The notes beneath the pieces were generated by a model, which had not been told where the DNA came from, made no database searches, and saw only the letters and a program-made list of their open reading frames with translations. Below are positions 1 to 6,183 of a DNA stretch of 25,340 nucleotides, piece after piece. How positions within the stretch are numbered: the stretch's first letter is position 1; each line of letters opens with the position of its first letter. Both the position numbers and the translations under genes were made by a program. The stretch is from Cyanobacteria bacterium UBA11370 (GTDB taxonomy: Bacteria; Cyanobacteriota; Cyanobacteriia; Cyanobacteriales; Coleofasciculaceae), in assembly GCA_003486645.1 (NCBI GenBank), contig DNGI01000150.1, forward strand, positions 1-25,340. Reading direction: 5' to 3'.

Positions 1-1
1 C

Positions 2-655
2 TCCCCCTCTCCCCCTCCCCCCCTCTTCCTCGTCGGCGGTACGGGTTTATATATTAAATCAATAGTACGGGGATTAAAAATTCCCAGAGTTGCACCGAAT
101 CCAGAGTTGCGATCGCAACTTTCCTCTCTTGATCAAACTCAACTTTACGCGTTCTTGCAACAAATTGACTCAACGGCGGCTCAAAAGATTCATCCTCATG
201 ATGAAGTGAGAACCTTACGAGCCTTAGAAGTATTTTATGTCACTGGACGACCCATTTCAGAGCAGCAAGGCGAAAATCCTCCAAGCTATCCAATTCTTCA
301 GATTGGTTTAGATTGCGATTCTACTCATCTTAGCCAGCGTATTCAACAGCGTACTGAGCAAATGTTAGCAGATGGATTAGTCGCAGAAGTAGAAAAATTA
401 GGTCAGAACTATGGTTGGGAGTTACCGTTGTTGGATACTCTTGGATATCGAGAAATCAAATATTATTTGACGGGTAAAGTATCTCTTAGTGAAGCGAAAG
501 AGTTAACTATTTTGCATACGCGCCAATTTGCCAAACGCCAACGGACTTGGTTTCGCGCTGATCCGACAATTGAGTGGTTTGATGCAGATTGTTCTGATTT
601 AGTAGAGAAGGTTTGGCAGCGGGTGGAAGAGTTTATCGAAAAAATTAACAAATAA
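2..655 (+). CDS. miaA: tRNA dimethylallyltransferase, 3' part
   Basis: MiaA transfers a dimethylallyl group to the N6 of adenosine 37 in tRNAs that read codons starting with U. The gene enters from the left edge, so its start and P-loop are outside the window. The open frame reads from base 2 through LFLVGGTGLYIKSIVRGLKI, a hallmark MiaA segment, and continues to TAG-free C-terminal motifs such as HPHDEVRTLRALEV and LDTLGYREIKYYL, ending in TAA. An internal ATG at 107 exists but is not the real start, because the conserved GGTGLY segment lies before it. Oddity: the first visible codons come from a CCCCCTCT-type poly-C tract and encode SPSPPPP where MiaA normally has an ordinary helix-to-strand linker. 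The family assignment is firm; whether the proline stretch is tolerated is not known. Confidence 0.93.
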   Translation, partial: SPSPPPPLFLVGGTGLYIKSIVRGLKIPRVAPNPELRSQLSSLDQTQLYAFLQQIDSTAAQKIHPHDEVRTLRALEVFYVTGRPISEQQGENPPSYPILQIGLDCDSTHLSQRIQQRTEQMLADGLVAEVEKLGQNYGWELPLLDTLGYREIKYYLTGKVSLSEAKELTILHTRQFAKRQRTWFRADPTIEWFDADCSDLVEKVWQRVEEFIEKINK

Positions 656-722
656 GTACGAGGTACAAATTTCTAGGTTTTAAGGAGTAGGGAGTGGGGT
701 AATCTGAACTTCTCAACGCCTA

Positions 723-865
723 ATACCAAGTTGCGTTCATATGTAGTACATTCTTTCCCCCTTGTCCCCCTTGTCCCCCTTATCTCCAAGAGTCCCCCTT
801 GTCCCCCTTGTCTCCAAGAGTCCCCCTTATCTTTCCTATCTACTATTTTGATCGCAACTTGGTAT
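723..865. mobile_element. MITE-like element, 13-bp perfect terminal inverted repeats
   Basis: ATACCAAGTTGCG at 723-735 is the exact reverse complement of CGCAACTTGGTAT at 853-865. The 143-bp unit has no coding capacity and carries a GTCCCCCTT repeat inside. Short non-coding units with such ends are typical of cyanobacterial MITEs. No clear target duplication was seen. Confidence 0.6.
756..832. repeat. Tandem GTCCCCCTT repeat
   Basis: The 9-base unit GTCCCCCTT occurs in two runs, each followed by a spacer of the type ATCTCCAAGAGTCCCCCTT. The same unit plus CAAGAGTC spacer recurs at about 1718-1750 inside a different inverted-repeat element. Confidence 0.75.
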
Positions 866-915
866 GAACTACTGATTTATTACCCTAAACAGATTGAATG
901 GTATCTACCTACTTA

Positions 916-1179
916 TCAATTAGATTGTGACTCTCGAATAATTGACTTTCTGGCCCATTCCCGCACACTCTCTAAGTGGATGATCGCTTGTTCTTGTTCC
1001 CGATTAGGAGGGCAATTCTCAAGAATAGAGTCTAGCAGTCGTCCCCACAGAAATTCAATCAGACCAATTTCTCTAAGTTGCTCTTGACTGGGACTGTCCC
1101 ATCTAAAAAGGCGATCGCGTAGTGCCTCAATTTCTGGAGATTGATAATGTTTGTCTAAGCTGTTCTTGGGTAATAGCAT
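916..1179 (-). CDS. Small protein with Acb2/Tad1-like hairpin motif (tentative)
   Basis: This 87-residue protein starts at an ATG at 1179 with only a weak upstream purine stretch and ends in TGA. No signal peptide or membrane span is visible. Residues about 55-80 read NCPPNREQEQAIIHLESVRE followed by WARKSI. The spacing P-x-x-R-E-(x)3-A-(x)3-L-E-(x)4-W-A-(x)3-I fits what I recall of the Acb2/Tad1 hairpin family, phage proteins that sequester cyclic nucleotide or gcADPR immune signals. That assignment rests on memory of the family pattern only. Members of this fold are also found as uncharacterised proteins, so anti-defence function should not be assumed. It stands alone between miaA and a non-coding stretch, with no phage genes nearby. 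It could equally be an unrelated conserved cyanobacterial protein. Confidence 0.6.
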   Translation of the reverse strand: MLLPKNSLDKHYQSPEIEALRDRLFRWDSPSQEQLREIGLIEFLWGRLLDSILENCPPNREQEQAIIHLESVREWARKSIIRESQSN

Positions 1180-1560
1180 TTTTTTGACTCTAATTAAGAT
1201 TTATAAATAGAGATTAAAGCGCTTGATACCAGAGGGATAACCGCAAAAACCACCAATCATTACGAACACCACAGTGGAAATTCCCCAAAACTACGGATGA
1301 ATACCAAACTGTATCTAGCTAGTTGAAAATCAAAAAGAATCAAACTGCTTCTATGCACCAAAAAACCAATGACCCATGACTCGTGACTACTGAATCAATA
1401 GTTTGGTTGCGATCGCCTACAGTGGTGTTAAAGCTAATCACACCCGCTATTGATCGAAATCACCTTCTCCCTGTGAGCCAAACTGATGAACTAGAATAGC
1501 TATAGCCCGTATTATTTCCTACTCATCGAAAAACAGTAGGTGAAGAAAGGAGAAGCTAGC
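1180..1560. other. Intergenic stretch, no gene seen
   Basis: This 380-base stretch has frequent stops on both strands. It holds one HIP1 site near 1410 and a short TGACCCATGACTCGTGACTA near-repeat around 1370-1390. It must contain the leader of the small ORF at 1561; TAGAAT at 1492-1497 is a possible -10 box but no convincing -35 partner was found. Confidence 0.5.
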
Positions 1561-1662
1561 ATGAACACCCAACGTATTTGGTTTGTCACCCTCGCTATCC
1601 TTGATCTTGCCCTGCTATTTACTGCCCCTCTGCTTATTCAACTTTTCTCTCAATTGCCTTGA
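1561..1662 (+). CDS. 33-residue single-span membrane peptide
   Basis: An ATG at 1561 is preceded by a strong Shine-Dalgarno, AAGGAG at 1547-1552, with 8 bases between. The frame encodes 33 residues beginning MNTQRIWFVTLAIL and ends in TGA. Residues about 7-30 are almost entirely hydrophobic, giving one membrane span with a short polar N-terminus containing Arg5. Size and shape are like the small subunits of photosynthetic and respiratory complexes or small regulatory membrane peptides, but I do not recognise the sequence. The stop lies 13 bases before an inverted-repeat element. It may alternatively be the surviving 5' end of a longer gene. Confidence 0.5.
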   Translation: MNTQRIWFVTLAILDLALLFTAPLLIQLFSQLP

Positions 1663-1675
1663 CGAGTTGGTATTC

Positions 1676-1791
1676 CTAGTGCAGCATGGCGGAAATAACT
1701 CACCATCTAAAATCTCTCCCTTGTCCCCCTTGTCCTCAAGAGTCTCCCTTTTACTCAGACGTGGTGACAAACTTCTGCCGTCCTGCACTAG
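1676..1791. mobile_element. MITE-like element, CTAGTGCAG ends
   Basis: CTAGTGCAG at 1676-1684 pairs perfectly with CTGCACTAG at 1783-1791, and similarity extends inward (CATGGCGGAA against the complement GACGGCAGAA). The 116-bp unit contains CCCTTGTCCCCCTTGTC and CAAGAGTC, the same filler as the element at 723-865, although the ends differ. It begins just after the small membrane ORF. Confidence 0.6.
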
Positions 1792-1849
1792 CTACAAGTT
1801 TGTGATAAGTGCGATCGTGTAATAAACTCAGGAAAACTACTGAATGTCT

Positions 1850-1874
1850 CCGGTTCTCTCACCGGGGTTTCTTC
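1850..1874 (+). terminator. Weak hairpin
   Basis: CCGGT at 1850-1854 pairs with ACCGG at 1861-1865 around a 6-base loop and is followed by GGGTTTCTTC. It lies between the plus-strand small ORF and the 3' end of the minus-strand membrane gene. The stem is short and the T-run is poor. Confidence 0.3.
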
Positions 1875-1885
1875 ACCCTCACTCT

Positions 1886-2104
1886 CTAATTATCAACCAT
1901 TGGGCGTTCTTGCCCAGATAGAGGTAACTTCTCCTCTACTACTATTTTTGTAGAGTGGGCATTGCCCAGCCGATTTATGGCATAAGCGCGAAGGAAGTAA
2001 CATAAAGAGAAACCAAATAGAAAACTAATCAACATACCACCACTAACTACAGCAGCGCTCAAAATAGAAACAAGGGTTTCCGATGATGTTGTTTGGGGTT
2101 TCAA
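1886..2104 (-). CDS. Small hypothetical membrane protein
   Basis: I do not recognise this 72-residue protein. Residues about 10-44 form a long hydrophobic region (SILSAAVVSGGMLISFLFGF and onward) that can hold one span, or two short ones, followed by a polar tail. The only plausible start is TTG at 2104: an in-frame TGA lies two codons upstream, and CTAGGAG sits 8-9 bases before the TTG, which supports this start. It is on the same strand as the FAS1 gene, 171 bases downstream of its stop. The conserved-looking hydrophobic segment and the SD argue for a real gene, but the low-complexity surroundings leave doubt. Confidence 0.5.
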   Translation of the reverse strand: MKPQTTSSETLVSILSAAVVSGGMLISFLFGFSLCYFLRAYAINRLGNAHSTKIVVEEKLPLSGQERPMVDN

Positions 2105-2275
2105 GGATCAATTCTCCTAGATGCGCTTCTTCCTCCAAGAGAATTGAAACTGAGAAATAATAACATCCTCCTAGGTGCTTATTTCTAAAGCTGGAGGGAG
2201 TTGGTGGGAGAGTATTGTTGCCAAGATAGAATACACCCCCGAATTTTGTCGTCTCCCCTGCCAAGATGTACAAGT

Positions 2276-2677
2276 TTAGCCCATCAGAATTACCGTATCA
2301 ATAACGTGAATAATGCCATTATCCGCTTCGATATCCGGTGCTAAAACGGTTGCATTTTTGACCTCAAATCCATCAGAACAATCAATCCTGATCGGTGAAC
2401 CTTCTACTGAAGTTACTGAATCAAGTTTTGCTAGATCAGTCTTGGTTAACTTACCAGAGACAACATGATAGGTCAAAATTCGGGTTAGCTGAGGAATATT
2501 TTGTAACAGAGTTTGTATCGTGCCTGGTGGTAACTTGGCAAAAGCATCGTCATTCGGTGCAAAGACTGTAAAAGGGCCAGGACTTTTTAAGGTATCTACT
2601 AAACCAGCGGCTTGGACGGCTGCCACTAAAGTATTGAAAGAACCCGCACCAACCGCAATATCAACAATGTCAGGCAT
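2276..2677 (-). CDS. Fasciclin (FAS1) domain protein
   Basis: The protein is a single FAS1 domain, an adhesion-type fold found in surface and extracellular proteins; its specific role in cyanobacteria is unclear. Both FAS1 signature boxes are visible: [15 protein letters not shown] in the first third and [11 protein letters not shown] in the middle, with [11 protein letters not shown] near the C-terminus. I chose ATG at 2677 because cyanobacterial relatives, as I recall them, begin with M-A-D-I-V-D-T-A-V, matching [14 protein letters not shown] here. An in-frame GTG at 2734, 12 bases after the stop of the MoaD-like gene, would add 19 residues; neither start has a good Shine-Dalgarno. No signal peptide is seen with either. 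It is probably co-transcribed with the MoaD-like gene. Confidence 0.88.
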   Translation of the reverse strand: MPDIVDIAVGAGSFNTLVAAVQAAGLVDTLKSPGPFTVFAPNDDAFAKLPPGTIQTLLQNIPQLTRILTYHVVSGKLTKTDLAKLDSVTSVEGSPIRIDCSDGFEVKNATVLAPDIEADNGIIHVIDTVILMG

Positions 2678-2746
2678 TGACTTTAACTCATCTGGTGAAA
2701 AAGAATCTCTCTCAGGATTATATATTGTCCTCACTTTTTGCTAAAA

Positions 2747-3022
2747 TTAGCCCCCAGCAACGGCTGGTACAATGCTAACCTCATCACCATCTTGAAGGGC
2801 TGTATTTGTACCTTCTAGAAAGCGAATATCTTCACTATTCACATAGAAGTTCAAAAAGCGACGAGGTTTACCCTCATCATCACACAAACGTCCTTTAATG
2901 CCAGGACAGGATTTTTCTAACGAGTCGAGTAGTTCAGCAACATTGTTAGCCGTACATTCAATAGTTGCTTGATCGTTAGTGAATTTTTGGAGAGTGGTAG
3001 GAATTAGAACTTTGACCGACAT
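2747..3022 (-). CDS. MoaD/ThiS-family ubiquitin-like sulfur carrier
   Basis: This 91-residue protein has the beta-grasp pattern of small sulfur-carrier proteins: a start with [14 protein letters not shown], a central helix [20 protein letters not shown], then [16 protein letters not shown], and [14 protein letters not shown] at the end. In this family the terminal Gly-Gly is adenylated and converted to a thiocarboxylate that donates sulfur. The gene lies downstream of thrC on the same strand and 12 bases before the possible GTG start of the FAS1 gene. A thrC neighbour rather than moaE or thi genes suggests an amino-acid related sulfur-transfer role, as for CysO with CysM, but that is inference. 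Its ATG is immediately preceded by a heptamer repeat reading AACAACAAAC-type on the coding strand, so no Shine-Dalgarno is present. Confidence 0.88.
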   Translation of the reverse strand: MSVKVLIPTTLQKFTNDQATIECTANNVAELLDSLEKSCPGIKGRLCDDEGKPRRFLNFYVNSEDIRFLEGTNTALQDGDEVSIVPAVAGG

Positions 3023-3023
3023 A

Positions 3024-3062
3024 GGTTGGTTGTTGGTTGTTTGTTGTTTGTTGTTTGTTGTT
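3024..3062. repeat. TTGTTGG/TTGTTTG heptamer repeat
   Basis: About five heptamers of the form TTGKTTG lie directly before the ATG of the MoaD-like gene. The same repeat type occurs at 25256-25340. Short tandem heptamers of this kind are well known in filamentous cyanobacteria. Confidence 0.85.
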
Positions 3063-3067
3063 AGGGT

Positions 3068-3156
3068 AAGCTAATGTGCATCTAAATTGCAATATTGAAA
3101 TTGTTACACCAAGTGTTAAGGTGTAGGGATACCTAAATTAAATGCACAAGCAGCTT
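3068..3156. mobile_element. MITE-like element, AAGCT...TGTGCAT ends (copy 1)
   Basis: AAGCTAATGTGCAT at the left end matches the reverse complement of the right end, AAGCTGCTTGTGCAT, with one gap. A second copy lies at 13470-13563 and shares ATGTGCATCTAAATTGC, TATTGAAATT, GGTGTAGGG and TAAATGCACA. This copy sits between thrC and the MoaD-like gene. Confidence 0.65.
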
Positions 3157-3212
3157 CGTTTTTTAGTTAGGAGTGAGTCATGAGGATTTTTAACTCCAAC
3201 AAAACTCAAAGT

Positions 3213-4517
3213 TTACACCAGAACTTGTTGCCATTCGAGACGATCTAGAGTTTGCGCTCTTTCTAATGCACGTTCAAAACTATCAAGTTTAGGTTCAATT
3301 GTTAGAGGTTCACCGATGTAGCCTTGGACGGCTTCTTGAGTTTTTAGGCCATTGCCAGTAATGAAAACTACTGTCGTTTCATCTGGGTCAATTTTACCAG
3401 CTTCGACTAATTTCTTTAACACCGCAATCGTCGTACCACCAGCGGTTTCGGTGAAGATCCCTTCCGTTTCTGCTAATAGTTTCATGCCTTCAACAATTTC
3501 GGCATCGGTAACGGATTCAATAGCCCCACCCGTTTTTTGCGCGATTTCTAAGGCATAAATCCCATCAGCCGGATTGCCAATTGCTATCGATTTTGCAATC
3601 GTATTCGGCTTAACCGGAGTGACAAAATCCCGTTTTTCTTTGAAGGCGTGAGCAATAGGAGAACAACCTTCAGCTTGTGCGCCACTGAAGCGGACAGCTT
3701 TATCCTCAACTAGACCTACTTTAATAAATTCTTGGAAACCCTTATAAATTTTAGTGTAAAGTGAACCGGATGCTAGAGGAGCAACAATATGATCAGGTAA
3801 TTGCCAGCCGAGTTGTTCGGCAACTTCAAACCCTAATGTTTTTGATCCTTCCGAGTAGTAAGGGCGCAAGTTTATATTAACGAACCCCCAACCGTGGGTA
3901 TTTGCAACTTCGCAGCACAGGCGGTTAACTTGGTCATAATTTCCCTGTACTGCCATTACAGTAGGATTGTAAATTAATGTACCTAAAACTTTACCCGCTT
4001 CGAGATCAGCAGGAATAAAGACGCAACAATCTAAACCTGCATGAGCAGCGATCGCCGCCGTAGAATTGGCTAAATTACCCGTACTGGCACAGGATACCGT
4101 AGAAAATCCTAATTCTCTCGCTCTAGTTAAGGCAACAGACACCACCCGGTCTTTGAAGCTGAGGGTGGGCATATTAACCGCATCATTTTTAATATAGAGA
4201 TTTTTTAGACCCAGGCGGCGAGCCAAGCGATGAGATTTGACTAACGGTGTCATCCCCGTACCCACATCAATCGGGTTGTCGGTAGCGACGGGTAAGAAAG
4301 AACGATAGCGCCAAATTGAATTGGGACCAGCTTGGATGGTTTCGCGGGTGACGTGGCGACGTAAGGCATCGTAGTCATAAGTGACTTCCAATGGACCAAA
4401 ACAGAACTCGCAAACGTGTATGGCTTGAGGTTCGTATTCAGCACCGCACTCCTTACAATGGAGGGCTTTAAAGGTGGCAGAGTTCTGTGCTGTTTGAGGT
4501 AGGGTTGCCTGGGTCAT
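3213..4517 (-). CDS. thrC: Threonine synthase
   Basis: ThrC converts O-phosphohomoserine to threonine using pyridoxal phosphate. The 434-residue length is normal for the plant/bacterial form with an N-terminal extension. The PLP lysine is in LSFKDRVVSVAL, the substrate loop in CASTGNLANSTAA, and the phosphate-binding glycines near VFITGNGLKTQE. The N-terminus has a zinc-ribbon-like cluster, HCKECGAEYEP with CEFCFGPLEV, common in this subfamily. The start is ATG at 4517. It is the first gene of a minus-strand group with the MoaD-like gene (190 bases downstream, with a MITE and heptamers in between) and the FAS1 gene. Confidence 0.95.
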   Translation of the reverse strand: MTQATLPQTAQNSATFKALHCKECGAEYEPQAIHVCEFCFGPLEVTYDYDALRRHVTRETIQAGPNSIWRYRSFLPVATDNPIDVGTGMTPLVKSHRLARRLGLKNLYIKNDAVNMPTLSFKDRVVSVALTRARELGFSTVSCASTGNLANSTAAIAAHAGLDCCVFIPADLEAGKVLGTLIYNPTVMAVQGNYDQVNRLCCEVANTHGWGFVNINLRPYYSEGSKTLGFEVAEQLGWQLPDHIVAPLASGSLYTKIYKGFQEFIKVGLVEDKAVRFSGAQAEGCSPIAHAFKEKRDFVTPVKPNTIAKSIAIGNPADGIYALEIAQKTGGAIESVTDAEIVEGMKLLAETEGIFTETAGGTTIAVLKKLVEAGKIDPDETTVVFITGNGLKTQEAVQGYIGEPLTIEPKLDSFERALERAQTLDRLEWQQVLV

Positions 4518-4614
4518 GGGTTTAGGGTCTAACTCTCTCTATCAATCGCCTGATAGTAACACAACCCTAAAACCCCGTCAAACATATCCGACTTTTTTTG
4601 TCGGGATTATAAAG

Positions 4615-4636
4615 GGAGTGGGAATATTTCCACTCC
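4615..4636 (-). terminator. Hairpin downstream of the haem-enzyme cluster
   Basis: GGAGTGG at 4615-4621 pairs with CCACTCC at 4630-4636 around an 8-base AT-rich loop. On the minus strand it is followed by CTTTATAATC. It lies about 200 bases past the catalase-like stop and before the thrC start, a sensible place for a transcription end. Confidence 0.4.
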
Positions 4637-4726
4637 AACGTCTCTACCATGGGGCGTGAAAAGGGCTATAATTCTCTATCTGCAAGGATTCCGTTAGTTT
4701 GTTCGGGCAGAACTTCCTTTAGCAGT

Positions 4727-4817
4727 AGGACTTACGCAAAGAAAGTTATTAAATCACCATCAGTAGGGTAGCACCGACGTGCGCCCTTCCTATATATAGC
4801 GTTCATGCGTAAGTCCT
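4727..4817. mobile_element. MITE-like element, AGGACTTACGCA ends
   Basis: AGGACTTACGCA at 4727-4738 and TGCGTAAGTCCT at 4806-4817 are perfect inverted repeats. AGCAG occurs just outside each end (4721-4725 and 4819-4823), possibly a 5-bp target duplication if one extra base on each side belongs to the element. The 91-bp unit is non-coding and sits 21 bases past the stop of the catalase-like gene. Confidence 0.7.
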
Positions 4818-4838
4818 GAGCAGATAGCGAACGCTTGT

Positions 4839-6038
4839 TCAAAAAGTCTCGTTTCCAGTTGGCTCATTGTGGACAAGACCTCGCTTTTGATAGCGATAGG
4901 AAGCGACAACAGGGTAAACAACACCGCGTAGGCGATTTATAGAACCAACCGGACGATGGACGGCAAGACCATTCCAGGGAGAAAATCGCAGGTTTTCACA
5001 GAAATCGTATTGTTTTTCAAAATTAATGATCTGATGCTTGACAGTGAGACGACCGACAGTAAAAAATGGTGATTCGCTTTCCTTCCAGGTAATCGTGGTA
5101 TCGTCAATGGACATATTTGGGTTGGTTTGGAACTGAATGCCAAAGTCCCAACAGTATTCAGCATCGGGTTTGGCTAGAGATTGAATGATGTCATCCCGAT
5201 AGTAATTGTCCATCTGAGAAGGATCTAAACCCAGTGCTTTAGCGCGATCGCTAAACGGTAATTTAGGAATTCCTGGTCGAGGCTCAAAGGGAATCCTGTT
5301 GTGTGGAGGTTGGCTGGAAACGGGAGTAAACGCACATTTAATGACCGCCGGATATTCGACAGGAACTCGGCTAGTCTGTGAGGGATCAAAATCAGGCTTG
5401 AGACCTAAAGCAGAGGCAGAACTACTCCAATATCGTTGTGTTAATAAACTCTTCGTAATCCCACCTGTACCCTTGAGGAGTGCTAAGAACTGCCTAGGAT
5501 GTCGATAGAGCCACTTCTTTGTTGCCTCCGTTGACTCAACGACGGCACTAAAAAAGCCGTAGTAGTCTCTGATCGTTTTAACAAAGAAAAACTCGGAATT
5601 GTGAACAATAATATCCTGGGTTTTTGACTCATAGCTTTGCTCAAGCCGTTCCCCTTCAACCCCCATCACCTTTACTGCCATTGAGCGGGTGTCTGACTCG
5701 TAATCATTTTTGATCGAGAAGGCTCCATTGGCAAATCGCAGCCAAACAGGATATTGTTTGGGTGAGGAGAGCAAGCCTTGCTTAAGGGAAATAGCATTAA
5801 GTTGGGAAGACGTTAATGAGGCGCGTTGGCTCAATTCGCGTTTAATCGCGTCCTCATCAAAGTCAAAGATTTCGAGACTTCCTTTAACCGCCGCGTGACT
5901 TTTGGTGTGGGTATCTCGCAGCGCCCGTTCCTGATCCTTATACAGATTATCCATGCGGAGGTTGACTTGCTCGACCACGAGATCGTAGTATTTGCGTTCA
6001 TCCTGTTCGGGATACTCTGTAAATAACGTCTTGCTCAT
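4839..6038 (-). CDS. Catalase-related haem protein (y4iL-like / AOS-like fold)
   Basis: This 399-residue protein belongs to the catalase-like haem superfamily, which includes small catalases and the catalase-related allene oxide synthases that rearrange fatty-acid hydroperoxides. The distal haem side shows R41-D-T-H44-T-K-S-H, matching the catalase R-x-x-H pattern. It continues with VWLRFANG, DTRSMAVKVMG and EFFFVKTIRDYYGFF, which fit the core beta barrel. Near the C-terminus, HRPVGSINRLRGVVY contains R-x-x-x-Y, the proximal haem Tyr pattern, with a further Arg after it. It is longer than allene oxide synthase domains but lacks the C-terminal part of classical catalases. An AAGGGA Shine-Dalgarno precedes the ATG. 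It is last in the five-gene cluster, 145 bases after the COX-like gene. A role on lipid hydroperoxides is inferred from neighbours; plain peroxide removal is the alternative. Confidence 0.82.
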   Translation of the reverse strand: MSKTLFTEYPEQDERKYYDLVVEQVNLRMDNLYKDQERALRDTHTKSHAAVKGSLEIFDFDEDAIKRELSQRASLTSSQLNAISLKQGLLSSPKQYPVWLRFANGAFSIKNDYESDTRSMAVKVMGVEGERLEQSYESKTQDIIVHNSEFFFVKTIRDYYGFFSAVVESTEATKKWLYRHPRQFLALLKGTGGITKSLLTQRYWSSSASALGLKPDFDPSQTSRVPVEYPAVIKCAFTPVSSQPPHNRIPFEPRPGIPKLPFSDRAKALGLDPSQMDNYYRDDIIQSLAKPDAEYCWDFGIQFQTNPNMSIDDTTITWKESESPFFTVGRLTVKHQIINFEKQYDFCENLRFSPWNGLAVHRPVGSINRLRGVVYPVVASYRYQKRGLVHNEPTGNETF

Positions 6039-6127
6039 ATTTCCCTTCTTTCGCCCCTGTACAACTTGTTTATCGGACTTCTGGCTTTTTGTGCTACAAG
6101 ATGGTATTTGTTTTCCTCAGTGCGTAA

Positions 6128-6149
6128 GGGTGCAGGTGTGTTTGCACCC
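6128..6149. terminator. Intercistronic hairpin between COX-like and catalase-like genes
   Basis: GGGTGCA at 6128-6134 pairs perfectly with TGCACCC at 6143-6149. It lies in the 145-base gap and may attenuate or stabilise the transcript. No T-run follows on the minus strand. Confidence 0.4.
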
Positions 6150-6168
6150 CTAATTATTTTGAGTCTTA

Positions 6169-6183
6169 GTTGTAACTTACAAC
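6169..6183. promoter_or_regulatory. 15-bp palindrome abutting the COX-like stop codon
   Basis: GTTGTAA at 6169-6175 and TTACAAC at 6177-6183 are perfect arms around one base. The site touches the stop codon of the COX-like gene and could be an operator for the downstream catalase-like gene or a chance palindrome. Confidence 0.35.

Noticed and set aside
731..1087. Open frame of 118 codons on the plus strand
   Set aside because: It is read through the GTCCCCCTT repeat (Pro/Leu-rich) and over the opposite strand of the small Acb2/Tad1-like gene; no ribosome site or family resemblance.
2043..2273. Open frame of 76 codons on the minus strand
   Set aside because: It overlaps the 72-residue membrane gene in another frame and has mixed low-complexity sequence with no recognisable pattern.
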